From positions 37,887 to 101,886 of the forward strand of contig JAITQE010000026.1 of the NCBI GenBank assembly GCA_031289055.1: a stretch of 64,000 nucleotides of DNA. The letters are read 5' to 3'. The translations under genes were made by a program, and so were the position numbers. Within the stretch, counting starts at the first letter, position 1, and every line of letters begins with the position of its first letter. The DNA is from Candidatus Endomicrobiellum porotermitis. GTDB taxonomy: Bacteria > Elusimicrobiota > Endomicrobiia > Endomicrobiales > Endomicrobiaceae. The notes under the pieces were generated by a model that made no database searches, had not been told where the DNA came from, and saw only the letters and a program-made list of their open reading frames with translations. Shown piece after piece: positions 18,033 through 27,383 of this stretch.

Positions 18033-18971
18033 TTATATATTGTTTAGTTCTTTACGTAATGTAAAGTCTAACGCTTTAGCGGTAAAATGTCCTTTGTTTT
18101 TTAACCTTTGATTCAAACTTGCCGTCTCAACAAGAACGGCAAGATTCCTTCCGGGCGCCACAGGAATTGTAATTTCAGGGATATTAACGCCCAAATACTC
18201 TGTATAATAATCGTCAAGCCCGACTCTATCATACTTTTTAAGCGGATCCCATTCTTCAAGTTTTATAACAAGTTCAATTTTGGAATCAGACAAAATGTTT
18301 CCTACGCCAAAAAGCTCTTTAACGTCTATAATGCCTATGCCTCTTACTTCTATTAAATGCTTCGTAATTTCCAAACCGCTTCCAGTTAAAAATTGTCCTG
18401 AAGAGCGTTTTTTTATATTAACTATGTCGTCGGCAATAAATTTGTGTCCTCTTTTAATAAGTTCAAGAGCGCACTCGGATTTGCCTATAGCAGATTTACC
18501 TACGATTAAAATACCGAGACCATAAACGTTCGCCATAACGCCGTGTATTTTAATTGAAGGCGCGAGTTTGTTGTCTAAGTAATAACTTAAATCTTCCGCT
18601 AAGGAAGACGAGCTTAAGGTCGTCTTCAAAAGAGGCACGTCTAAATCTGAAAAAACTTTAAGCATAGCGTCCGTAGGTTCCAAATTTCTAGTTAAAATAC
18701 AAGCTACAGATTTCTCATCTGAAAAAATTTTAGTCAAAATTTTTATCTGCAAATCGTTATTCAAATGACTAAGATACGTATGTTCTATTATGCCTATAAC
18801 CTGTATGCGTTCATATGGGAAATATTCTAAAAAGCCGGTTAACGCAAGACCAGGTCTATTTATATTTGGCGCCCTAATATGCCTGCTAACTCCGCCTTTT
18901 CCGGCTAACAGTTTTAGTTTGAAATCCTCGCCCTTCTCTTTAATAAGAGCGTATACGTCCATCGTCATCAA
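18033..18971 (-). CDS. hprK: HPr kinase/phosphorylase
   Basis: GVMANVYGLGILIVGKSAIGKSECALELIKRGHKFIADDIV; EVRGIGIIDVKELFG. Confidence 0.96.
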   Translation of the reverse strand: MMTMDVYALIKEKGEDFKLKLLAGKGGVSRHIRAPNINRPGLALTGFLEYFPYERIQVIGIIEHTYLSHLNNDLQIKILTKIFSDEKSVACILTRNLEPTDAMLKVFSDLDVPLLKTTLSSSSLAEDLSYYLDNKLAPSIKIHGVMANVYGLGILIVGKSAIGKSECALELIKRGHKFIADDIVNIKKRSSGQFLTGSGLEITKHLIEVRGIGIIDVKELFGVGNILSDSKIELVIKLEEWDPLKKYDRVGLDDYYTEYLGVNIPEITIPVAPGRNLAVLVETASLNQRLKNKGHFTAKALDFTLRKELNNI

Positions 18972-19426
18972 TAAGCGTCCTCTTGCTGTATAAGTTTTAC
19001 TACTTCTTGCGTAGTTTTAGCCGATTTTATGGCTTGTCTTAAAAATTTATCTTTAAACAATCTTGAGATTCTTGATAAAGCTTTCAAATGTTGTCCAGCA
19101 ACTTCAACAGGTCCGACTAAAAGGAAAATTATATGAACCAACTCTCCGTCAAGAGAATTAAATTCTATGCCTTTATGAGAAATGCCAAGAACGCCCATTT
19201 GCGCCTGCAGGATATCGGTCTTCCCGTGAGGGATTGCGACTCCCTGTCCAATTCCGGTTGATCCGAGCTTTTCTCTTTCTAAAACAATATTTATTATATC
19301 GTCGCTGTCTTTAATCTTTTTAGTGTTTTTTAAAACTTCGGCCAGCTCTATAATCGCCGACTTTTTGTCTGTCGCTTTCAGGTCGACATTTATTGCGTCA
19401 TGACTTAAAAAATCCATAATCTTCAT
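18968..19426 (-). CDS. PTS fructose/nitrogen-type IIA (PtsN-like)
   Basis: REKLGSTGIGQGVAIPHGKTDIL; IIFLLVGPVEVAGQHLKALSRISRL. Confidence 0.92.
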   Translation of the reverse strand: MKIMDFLSHDAINVDLKATDKKSAIIELAEVLKNTKKIKDSDDIINIVLEREKLGSTGIGQGVAIPHGKTDILQAQMGVLGISHKGIEFNSLDGELVHIIFLLVGPVEVAGQHLKALSRISRLFKDKFLRQAIKSAKTTQEVVKLIQQEDAY

Positions 19427-19444
19427 CTCTTTCTCCTATTTTTC

Positions 19445-20029
19445 TTACATTTCGTTGGGTTCTAAAAGAACTACGGATCCACTGTCGTTGCGGTAAAGAA
19501 CGCTTATCTTGTCGTTCAATATGTCTTTAAACATATATACCATATATCCGAGATTGTCCATTTCGTTAATTGCTTCTTCAACCGTAACAGGTCGTAAATC
19601 AAAACGTTTTATCTCTGAAATTTTTGTTCTAGAATCTTCCATATTATAATAAGAAAAAGCTTCTTCTATATTGCGCTTTTTGTCTTTTAAAATTGCGAGT
19701 TTGTCTTTTCTATGAACTTTTGAAATGTCTTTTTGTTTTCTGAGCTGTTTTTCAAGTTTGTTCGCGGCAAGGTCTATTGAGGCGTATAAGTCTGTTGATT
19801 CTTCTTTTGATCTGAAAGAAACTTTTCCGGAGTGGAAAATTATTTCAGTTATCTGTCTGTTTTTTTCAACAGACAAAATAACATGGGCAAAAATATCGCC
19901 TTCGGCGCAAAGTTTTTCAAATTTTGTAATTTTTTTTCGTACGTAAGAGTCTATGGAATCTGTCAGTTTAAGACGTCTCGCCGTTATGTTAACCTGCATT
20001 CCTCTCTCCTTGGCGATAGTAATATACAA
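19445..20029 (-). CDS. hpf: Ribosome hibernation promoting factor (long form)
   Basis: MQVNITARRLKLTDSIDSYVRKKITKFEKL; C-terminal VEEAINEMDNLGYMVYMFKDILNDKISVLYRNDSGSVVLLEP. Confidence 0.93.
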   Translation of the reverse strand: MYITIAKERGMQVNITARRLKLTDSIDSYVRKKITKFEKLCAEGDIFAHVILSVEKNRQITEIIFHSGKVSFRSKEESTDLYASIDLAANKLEKQLRKQKDISKVHRKDKLAILKDKKRNIEEAFSYYNMEDSRTKISEIKRFDLRPVTVEEAINEMDNLGYMVYMFKDILNDKISVLYRNDSGSVVLLEPNEM

Positions 20030-20082
20030 AATTATGTATGTTTTTTAAATCAAAAAAGGCTTCAAGCAAGTCAGTTCCAAGC

Positions 20083-20802
20083 CTACATTTTAAAATTATT
20101 GCCAAGATACGCCTTTCTTGCTTTAGGATTTTCCAAGAGATCTTTGGCGCTTCCCTCAAGCAAAATCTTTCCCTCGTAGACAATATAAGCCCTGTCAATA
20201 ATTTCAAGCGTTTCTCTTACGTTATGGTCTGTTATTAAAATCCCCAAACCTCTATCTCTAAGACTTCTTATAATTTTTTGTATATCGTCAACTGTAATTG
20301 GATCGATTCCTACAAAAGGTTCGTCCAAAAGTAAAAATTTAGGATTAGTTATCAGAGCCCTCGCAATCTCAAGCCTTCTTTTTTCGCCGCCTGAAAGAGT
20401 AACGCTCATCTGTTTCTTGAGCATGGTAAGGCCAAAGTCCTCAAGTAAAGAGTCGACTTTTTCCTGTTGGTCTCTTTTTGAAACGGGAAGCATTTGAGCG
20501 ATAGCCAGTAAATTATCTTCCACGTTCAACCCGCGAAAGATTGACGGCTCTTGAGCAAGATAACTAATTCCTGCGCGCGCCCTTTGACACATAGTCCAAT
20601 CGGTAACCTCGTTGTCTCCAAAATAAACGCTTCCGTCATATGGTTTAACGAGACCGACTGTCATATAAAAAGTTGTGGTTTTGCCGGCTCCGTTCGGACC
20701 AAGCAAACCTACGATCTCGCCTTGTCTCACGCTTATGCTTATGCCGTTTACAACCATTCTGTGCTTATACTTTTTAAATAATTCCTCGGTTCTTAGTATC
20801 AT
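20083..20802 (-). CDS. lptB: LPS export ABC transporter ATP-binding protein
   Basis: GLLGPNGAGKTTTFYMTVGLVKP, YLAQEPSIFRGL, LSGGEKRRLEIARAL. Confidence 0.96.
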   Translation of the reverse strand: MILRTEELFKKYKHRMVVNGISISVRQGEIVGLLGPNGAGKTTTFYMTVGLVKPYDGSVYFGDNEVTDWTMCQRARAGISYLAQEPSIFRGLNVEDNLLAIAQMLPVSKRDQQEKVDSLLEDFGLTMLKKQMSVTLSGGEKRRLEIARALITNPKFLLLDEPFVGIDPITVDDIQKIIRSLRDRGLGILITDHNVRETLEIIDRAYIVYEGKILLEGSAKDLLENPKARKAYLGNNFKM

Positions 20803-20803
20803 T

Positions 20804-21415
20804 TTATGTGTCTTCCATTTCTATTTTGCCTTTAACATCTCCTTCCATGAATATTTTTTTAACTTCCTTATTATCGTAAAAAATTATTTTATCGGCTTCA
20901 TAAATCTGTTTTCTACCGTTATACATAACTTTGGCAACGGGTCTTGTTTTATCTTTTTCAAATACCGCGCCAGATGTTTTTTGATCAAACAAAGCTTTGT
21001 CGGAGCGAATATCGCCTGAAGAAGTTACAACAAGCACGTCGCCATATGCTTTTACGCTTTCTTTGCCTTTATCAAATTGTATCTCTTTCGCGCGCATCGT
21101 AACAGGTTTTGGCAAATCTTTGACAAAATATTTTACCAAAGTATTTTTGCCCCAGATTTTCCCTTTCCCTGTAGTTGTATTATATTTGGCAAAACTTCCG
21201 TACGCTTCAATTCTCTCGCCGTTTTTAAGTTTTGACACAGCTTGCACGTTGCCTGAAGCCGAAAATTCCGAACGTTTTTTATCAAAAGACGTTTTGTCAG
21301 CTGTTATTTCCGTATTCCTATTGTCAAATGTTTTAGTTCCAAATAGCGAACTCTGAGCGCAAGAAACCGCTACGCTTAAAAAAACAACGGACAACGAAAC
21401 AACAAAATCAATCAA
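20804..21415 (-). CDS. lptA: LptA/OstA-like LPS transport periplasmic protein
   Basis: Signal peptide, NTEITADKTSFDKKRSEFSASGNVQAVSKLKNGERIEAYG; between lptC and lptB; start trimmed from the longer ORF, which overlaps lptC. Confidence 0.8.
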   Translation of the reverse strand: MIDFVVSLSVVFLSVAVSCAQSSLFGTKTFDNRNTEITADKTSFDKKRSEFSASGNVQAVSKLKNGERIEAYGSFAKYNTTTGKGKIWGKNTLVKYFVKDLPKPVTMRAKEIQFDKGKESVKAYGDVLVVTSSGDIRSDKALFDQKTSGAVFEKDKTRPVAKVMYNGRKQIYEADKIIFYDNKEVKKIFMEGDVKGKIEMEDT

Positions 21416-21932
21416 GAACCATTCGCTGATTCTTAATAGTGACCGTTTCAAGTTTAGTATCTGCATCAAACCTCGTTCCGTATATCGTCTGTCCGCGCTT
21501 CTTAATCTTAACGTTGTTATCGCTATAAATTAAATTCTTTTTTGCATTGTACGTTAAATCCGTAGTTTGTAGATGTCCATTGTTTGCCGCGTCAATAACG
21601 CATTTGCCTATTCCCTTAACATCGTATGTTTCCAAATTTATATCAGCGCTTTCTGTAATAAGCGTAGAAACATAATTGCCTTTATCGTAAAACTTTACTA
21701 TGGGAAGCTTTAAATGAGCGCTATTTCCATCTTCATCTACAATGGCGGAGTCTGCTTCAAGCATCATCTTCAGCTTTCCGTCTTCAGTTTGAGTTATAGT
21801 GAATTTCTCTATAGTGCGCTCGGACATTGGCGGCGTTTCTTCAATAACAATTTTTTCCGATTTACATCCTAAAAACAAAAAAATAGAAAAAAAAATAGAA
21901 GCGCACACAAAACTCTTTTTGCAAAAATTCAT
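21408..21932 (-). CDS. lptC: LPS export protein LptC
   Basis: Lipoprotein/TM N-terminus; LKMMLEADSAIVDEDGNSAHLKLPIVKFYDKGNYVSTL..DINLETYDVKGIGKCVI; operon context. Confidence 0.82.
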   Translation of the reverse strand: MNFCKKSFVCASIFFSIFLFLGCKSEKIVIEETPPMSERTIEKFTITQTEDGKLKMMLEADSAIVDEDGNSAHLKLPIVKFYDKGNYVSTLITESADINLETYDVKGIGKCVIDAANNGHLQTTDLTYNAKKNLIYSDNNVKIKKRGQTIYGTRFDADTKLETVTIKNQRMVLD

Positions 21933-21935
21933 GTC

Positions 21936-22454
21936 CTATCCTTTAACCTTTTTAGGTTTTGTTTTCCATCTGTCATGAAACCAAACCCACTGCTCGGGAT
22001 ACTGCTTTATATGCTCTTCCAAAATAGATGTGGCTGTCTGCGTAAGTTTTTCAGTTATTTCCCAATTGCCCGTATGGGCGCTTGCAAAAAGTATTCCTTT
22101 TCCTCTTTTCATGCTTTCTCGTATACGATTAAGGTTTTCAACAAAAGCCGCGTTTCTAATGAGTTTAGAACCCATGCGAGGAAAATTTGCAAGCTCAAAA
22201 AAATTCTTCGCTTCAAGACAAAATATCCTTTTTACTATTCTTTTTATATCTTCGTCGGATTTTTCAGGGAAACATTTCTTTAAATTTTCTCTAGCGCTTC
22301 TGTCTCCCGCTATAGCGACATAGTAAGCTATCTTGCCTAACAAAGAACTAAGAAAACCGACTGAAAATTTATAAGGCGACGTTAAAATTAACTTTGAAAA
22401 AGCATATGCGCCGTAATAATAGATTCTTCTGCGGATTTTTTTTAAATTTAGCAT
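21936..22454 (-). CDS. LpxL/HtrB-family lipid A acyltransferase with apparent internal deletion (~170 aa)
   Basis: N-terminal half through GILFASAHTGNWE, then directly ..HIKQYPEQWVWFHDRWKTKP; middle of the family fold missing, frame preserved. Confidence 0.75.
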   Translation of the reverse strand: MLNLKKIRRRIYYYGAYAFSKLILTSPYKFSVGFLSSLLGKIAYYVAIAGDRSARENLKKCFPEKSDEDIKRIVKRIFCLEAKNFFELANFPRMGSKLIRNAAFVENLNRIRESMKRGKGILFASAHTGNWEITEKLTQTATSILEEHIKQYPEQWVWFHDRWKTKPKKVKG

Positions 22455-22984
22455 TCGTACTTTTCCAAAGCTTTTTTCCACTCGCCCAAAGACTTCATTA
22501 TAATTTCTATCATCTCTCTCGCCACTCCGCCTCCGCCGTTAAGAGATGAAACAAAGCCCGCAGCTTCTTTTGCGTCAACGCAAGCGTCAGCTGGACACGA
22601 CGAAAGCCCTACGGCTCTTAATACTGGAACATCACCAACGTCGTCCCCTATATACGCTATTTGCAACAACTTTAAATTTTCTTTTTCCGCTATTCTTTCA
22701 AGCGCTTCTTTTTTGCTCGCACAATTTTGAATCAAATAATCTACCTTTATCTCAGCTGCGCGAGTTTCAACTTGAACCGATCCTCTTCCTGTAATCCACG
22801 CAGTTTTAATTCTTGAAGACATTTTTGATAATAAAGTATATCCCATGCCGTCTTTAACATTCCATATTTTAACTTCTTCTCCATTGTTAAAAACAATTAT
22901 CTCTCCGCGCGTTAAGACGCCGTCCACATCGCAGGCAAGAAGTTTTATATTCTTAGCTTTTTTTAAAATTTCGTTATTATTCAT
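22448..22984 (-). CDS. kdsC: 3-deoxy-D-manno-octulosonate 8-phosphate phosphatase
   Basis: IKLLACDVDGVLTRGEI, WITGRGS, YIGDDVGDVPVL. Confidence 0.95.
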   Translation of the reverse strand: MNNNEILKKAKNIKLLACDVDGVLTRGEIIVFNNGEEVKIWNVKDGMGYTLLSKMSSRIKTAWITGRGSVQVETRAAEIKVDYLIQNCASKKEALERIAEKENLKLLQIAYIGDDVGDVPVLRAVGLSSCPADACVDAKEAAGFVSSLNGGGGVAREMIEIIMKSLGEWKKALEKYEC

Positions 22985-23203
22985 TTATTCTATCGCAACC
23001 TTGTTGGAGTTTCCGCCGTTAAGCCACGGAGTAAGTTCGGGGTTTATTTGCCTCATATAAGGCTTTAAAACTATATTCAAGGTAAAAAAAAGAACTGTTA
23101 AAATTCCAAGTACAATTGCAAAAGTTTTTAAATACCACTCATACGAAGGTTTCCATAAAACATCTTTCTCTCTTTTAAGTTCAACCGAGTTTTCATGCTT
23201 CAT
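22985..23203 (-). CDS. Small single-TM protein of unknown function in the kds operon
   Basis: 72 aa, one hydrophobic helix, tightly packed between kdsC and kdsA. Confidence 0.6.
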   Translation of the reverse strand: MKHENSVELKREKDVLWKPSYEWYLKTFAIVLGILTVLFFTLNIVLKPYMRQINPELTPWLNGGNSNKVAIE

Positions 23204-24024
23204 TTTACCGCCTTGTCTATAGCTTTGATATGTTTTAGAAACTGGTTAAAATTTTTTAATTCCAAACTATTTGCTCCGTCAGAAAGAGCTTTATCTGGAT
23301 TATCGTGAACTTCTAAAAACAATGCCGAAACCCCGACAGCCGCCGCCGCTTTTGCAAGAGGAAATATAAATTTTCTGTCGCCGCCGCTGCAAGTTCCCTG
23401 TCCTCCAGGAAGCTGAACGCTGTGAGTAGAGTCAAAAACAACGGGGTATCCGGTTTGCTTCATTATTTCCAAACCTCTAAAATCAACTACCAAGTTGTGA
23501 TAGCCGAAGGAAGCGCCCCTTTCCGTCAAAGCCAACTTATTATTGCCAAAACTTTCGGCTTTTTTAACAACGTTAGCCATATCTTCAGGAGCTAAAAATT
23601 GTCCTTTTTTTATATTGATAGGCTTTCCAGTAAGAGCGCATGCTTTTATTAAATCTGTCTGACGGGACAAAAATGCAGGAATCTGTAAAAAATCTACAAC
23701 TTCCGCGGCTATAGGCGCTTGGCTTTCATTATGAACGTCGGTAATTACAGGCACTTTTAACTCTTTTCTTATCTTAGCTAAAATCTTTAAACCTTCTTCC
23801 GCGCCAGGTCCTCTAAAAGAAAAGCCGGAAGAACGATTAGCCTTGTCGTAAGAAGCTTTAAAAATAAAAGGAATTTTTAATTCCAACGTTATTTTTTTCA
23901 AACTTGCCGCTAAAGTTAAAGCGTGTTTTTCGCTTTCAATAACGCAAGGACCTGCTATTACGGCAAAAGGCTTATCGTTTGCTAAAGTAACGTTCTTGCC
24001 TATTTTTACTCGTTTTATCTGCAT
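23200..24024 (-). CDS. kdsA: 2-dehydro-3-deoxyphosphooctonate aldolase
   Basis: FAVIAGPCVIESEKHAL, FKASYDKANRSS, VFDSTHSVQLPGG. Confidence 0.96.
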   Translation of the reverse strand: MQIKRVKIGKNVTLANDKPFAVIAGPCVIESEKHALTLAASLKKITLELKIPFIFKASYDKANRSSGFSFRGPGAEEGLKILAKIRKELKVPVITDVHNESQAPIAAEVVDFLQIPAFLSRQTDLIKACALTGKPINIKKGQFLAPEDMANVVKKAESFGNNKLALTERGASFGYHNLVVDFRGLEIMKQTGYPVVFDSTHSVQLPGGQGTCSGGDRKFIFPLAKAAAAVGVSALFLEVHDNPDKALSDGANSLELKNFNQFLKHIKAIDKAVK

Positions 24025-24034
24025 ATATTTTTCC

Positions 24035-24760
24035 TTACCGTAAATATTTTTCAACTTTCGCAATATCTTTTGGAGTATCCACTCCTAAAGAATCCTTCTT
24101 GGACACTACGATTTTAATTTTTCTACCGTTTTCAAGAGCCCTCAATTGTTCAAGGCTTTCGGCTTTTTCTAAAATAGAATTTTTATCCTTAGAAAAATCC
24201 AGCAAGAACTTTCTTTTGTATCCGTATACGCCCATGTGCTTGTAGTATTTTGTCTTCAAACCGTCTCTATTAAATGGAATCGCAAACCTTGAAAAATACA
24301 AAGCGCGCATATTCTTGTCAAAAACAACTTTTACAACGTTAGGGTTATTTATTGAGTCGTTGTCTTTTACAGGAAAAGCCGCGGTTATATACTTGACAGT
24401 TTTATCTTTTTTAAGCGACTTTGCAAGCTCGTCTATAAGACCCGGATCTATTAAAGGCTCGTCGCCTTGAACATTAATAAAAATTCCGCAGCTTTTTAAA
24501 AACTTTGACGCGACAAAAGCAATTCTATCCGTGCCGCTTTCGCAAGTTTTAGGAGTCATAAAAACGTTAACCTTAAGACTTTTTACAAAATCGTAAATTC
24601 TTTTATCATCTGTAGCAACTGCAATATAATCAATCTCTTTGCATTTCTTTACTTGTTCAATAGTACGCCGTATAAGAGGCTTGCCTTTTATCATAGCTAA
24701 AGGTTTGCCGGGAAACCTGCTTGAACCATATCTTGAAGGAATAACCGCGGCTGTTTTCAT
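24035..24760 (-). CDS. kdsB: 3-deoxy-manno-octulosonate cytidylyltransferase
   Basis: AVIPSRYGSSRFPGKPLAMIKGKPLIRR, INVQGDEPLIDP. Confidence 0.96.
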   Translation of the reverse strand: MKTAAVIPSRYGSSRFPGKPLAMIKGKPLIRRTIEQVKKCKEIDYIAVATDDKRIYDFVKSLKVNVFMTPKTCESGTDRIAFVASKFLKSCGIFINVQGDEPLIDPGLIDELAKSLKKDKTVKYITAAFPVKDNDSINNPNVVKVVFDKNMRALYFSRFAIPFNRDGLKTKYYKHMGVYGYKRKFLLDFSKDKNSILEKAESLEQLRALENGRKIKIVVSKKDSLGVDTPKDIAKVEKYLR

Positions 24761-25740
24761 TTGCTATAAAAATCCTTAATAACCTCTCCAAGTTCTTGAG
24801 GGTTTGTAGTCGCCGTGCCAAGTTTGCCGACCACTATTCCTGCGGCAAAATTTGCGACTTCTGCCGCGTTTAACAAATCTGCTTTAGCCGCCAAAGCCAA
24901 AGTCATAGTGGAAATAACCGTATCGCCGGCTCCCGTAACATCATAAACTTCTTTTGCTCTTGTGGGAATATTTGTAACTTTATTATTAGGCTCTATAAGA
25001 GTCATTCCTTTCTCTCCGCGCGTGATAACGACTGAATTTGAACCTAAAGTCTTCAAGATTTTATTGCCTAAAACCGCTATATCTTCGTCAGTTTTTATAT
25101 TTTTTGCTCCCATGCCTTCTATAGCTTCTTTTTCATTAGGCGTCATTGTTGTGATTTTCTTATATTTTTTGAAATGGTCTATTTTAGGATCTACCGTAAT
25201 GGGAATTTTATATTTTCTCGCAAGAGCTATTGTTTTTTTAAGAATTCCCGAACTTACTACGCCCTTGCCATAATCCGAAATTATTACGGCATTTGCTTTA
25301 GGCATAGCTTCTTCTATATTTTTCATAATTTTTGACTTGGTGGCGCGCTCAAAAACGCCTTTCGCTTCTTTATCTACTCTAACTAACTGCTGACTTGCCG
25401 CAATAATTCTTGTCTTTATAATCGTCGGACGATAAGAACTGTAAACCAAATAATCGGAATTTATATTTTTTCCCAAAAGCATTTCTATTAAAGTTTTTCC
25501 TATAACATCCTCGCCGATTGCGCTGACCATAAAAGCTTTGCCGCCTAACGCCGTTATATTGTTTGCTACGTTTGCAGCGCCGCCAAGCGCTTCGGTCTCT
25601 TTTGTAACCTCAACAACAGGAACCGGCGCCTCAGGAGAAATTCTTTTAACTTTTCCCCATATAAACTTATCTACCATACTATCGCCAACAACCAAAACGG
25701 TTTGTTTTTTAAATAAAGAAATCAGTTTTAATAATTCCAT
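24757..25740 (-). CDS. rfaE1: D-glycero-beta-D-manno-heptose-7-phosphate kinase
   Basis: VVGDSMVDKFIWGKVKRISPEAPVPVVEV; DVTGAGDTVIS. Confidence 0.93.
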   Translation of the reverse strand: MELLKLISLFKKQTVLVVGDSMVDKFIWGKVKRISPEAPVPVVEVTKETEALGGAANVANNITALGGKAFMVSAIGEDVIGKTLIEMLLGKNINSDYLVYSSYRPTIIKTRIIAASQQLVRVDKEAKGVFERATKSKIMKNIEEAMPKANAVIISDYGKGVVSSGILKKTIALARKYKIPITVDPKIDHFKKYKKITTMTPNEKEAIEGMGAKNIKTDEDIAVLGNKILKTLGSNSVVITRGEKGMTLIEPNNKVTNIPTRAKEVYDVTGAGDTVISTMTLALAAKADLLNAAEVANFAAGIVVGKLGTATTNPQELGEVIKDFYSK

Positions 25741-25775
25741 CGCTTACTCCGGGTTAATAAAGTTGTCAACGCTTA

Positions 25776-26777
25776 TTACAAATAAGATTTATTTTTTAGA
25801 TAAGAACAGTAGTCTTTGACAGAATCTTCCAACTCCATGAAAGGTTTGTCGTATCCGGTTTTTCTCAAATTGTCCATTTTTGCTTCGGTAAAATACTGAT
25901 ATTTAGGTCTTAAATAATCCGGCATGCCTATATACTCAATGTTTTCTTTCTCGCCCGCCGCCGCAAACATTGCTTTTGCAACGTCGTTCCATGCTCTTGA
26001 TTTTCCTGTGCCTAAATTAAATACGCCGGTTTTTGAAGGATTTTGAAATAAAAAGTACATCGCCTCTACAACGTCTTTTATATAGACAAAATCCCTGCGT
26101 TGTCCGCCGTCAGGATATTTGTCGTTGTACGACTTAAACAGTTTTATCAGCCCTTTCTGGAAAACTTCGTCGTAATTTTTACATATTACGCTTCTCATGT
26201 CGCCTTTGTGATATTCGTTAGGACCAAAAACGTTGAAGAATTTTATTCCAGCAGCCTTATTTATATAGTTGTTGTTTAAAAGCCACAAATCAAACATATG
26301 TTTTGAATATCCGTACATATTAAGAGGCGCTAGCTCTTTTATTTTTGCCAAATCGTCATCATAACCCGATTCGCCGTTGCCATAAGTGGCGGCAGACGAC
26401 GCGTAAATAAAAGGTACGCCTAGCTCAAAAGCCCACAAGGCTAAAACTTTAGAATATTCGTAATTGTTTTTTATGTAGTAGTTTGACTCGGTTAAAACTG
26501 TTGAGCTGCATGCTCCAAGATGCACTATTGCTTGAGGTTTTGGGACTTGTCTGCTAATTACGGCGTTAAAAAAATCGCTTTTTTGTATATAATCGTGATA
26601 ACTTTTACCTACTAAATTCTTCCATTTCTCGTCTTCGTCCAAATGGTCTACAACTAAAACGTCTTTTATTCCTTCTTGGTTCAACTTCCAAAGAAAACAA
26701 CTGCCTATAAAACCTGCTCCGCCAGTTAAGATTATCATTGCACCCTCTTGCGTTTTAGACAAATTCCGAGAGAACAT
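25776..26777 (-). CDS. rfaD: ADP-L-glycero-D-manno-heptose-6-epimerase
   Basis: IILTGGAGFIGSCFLWKLN, YGYSKHMFDLW, FNVFGPNEYHKGDMRSV. Confidence 0.95.
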   Translation of the reverse strand: MFSRNLSKTQEGAMIILTGGAGFIGSCFLWKLNQEGIKDVLVVDHLDEDEKWKNLVGKSYHDYIQKSDFFNAVISRQVPKPQAIVHLGACSSTVLTESNYYIKNNYEYSKVLALWAFELGVPFIYASSAATYGNGESGYDDDLAKIKELAPLNMYGYSKHMFDLWLLNNNYINKAAGIKFFNVFGPNEYHKGDMRSVICKNYDEVFQKGLIKLFKSYNDKYPDGGQRRDFVYIKDVVEAMYFLFQNPSKTGVFNLGTGKSRAWNDVAKAMFAAAGEKENIEYIGMPDYLRPKYQYFTEAKMDNLRKTGYDKPFMELEDSVKDYCSYLKNKSYL

Positions 26778-27117
26778 TTTATAAAAAGATACTTTTTTAT
26801 GTCAATTTATTCGTTTTAAATTTTGCGCGTAAATTGAGATCTATATCGGTTTTAGAGAAGAAAGAAAACAAGCTTGACAGCTCTTCAACCTATAAGAAAG
26901 AAACAGCAAAGACCCTTGCCGCAGCCAAAGCCGTTGAAAAACCGATTACGCAGATTTTTTGCGGTCAAAGACGCAACGAACAAACTAGTAAAATTTTTAA
27001 ACGAGAAAGTCGTCCATTTTGAAAAAAACAGAGAAGCTTTTAAATGCCAAAAGGTCCAATTAGATTGACATGGAGTTGTTAATGTGGTACCTTAAATGCA
27101 GTTCTAATATCTACGTC

Positions 27118-27190
27118 GGGCAGTTAGCTCAGCTGGAAGAGCATTTCCCTTACAAGGAAGAGGTCGCGGGTTCAAATCCTGCACTGCCCA
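27118..27190 (+). tRNA. tRNA-Val (anticodon TAC)
   Basis: GGGCAGT-TA-GCTC..GAGC-A-TTTCC-CTTACAA-GGAAG-AGGTC-GCGGG-TTCAAAT-CCTGC-ACTGCCC-A cloverleaf. Confidence 0.95.
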
Positions 27191-27258
27191 CCTGTTTTAG
27201 AAGCTGAATCTGAAAGTGAAGGCGGAGAAGTTTACATAGACGATATAAGGTACGCAAA

Positions 27259-27366
27259 ATGAGAAAGTTTACAACTTGTATTCTATGTTTATTAATTTCT
27301 GCTACTTCGCGTTTCTCCGATATTTCTTTGGATTTGCCTGACCAAAAGCCTAAACTTAAATCTTAA
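27259..27366 (+). CDS. Short secreted peptide/lipoprotein-like ORF (35 aa)
   Basis: MRKFTTCILCLLISATSRFSDISLDLPDQKPKLKS*; may be a remnant. Confidence 0.25.
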   Translation: MRKFTTCILCLLISATSRFSDISLDLPDQKPKLKS

Positions 27367-27383
27367 AATGATATAATTCCAAA

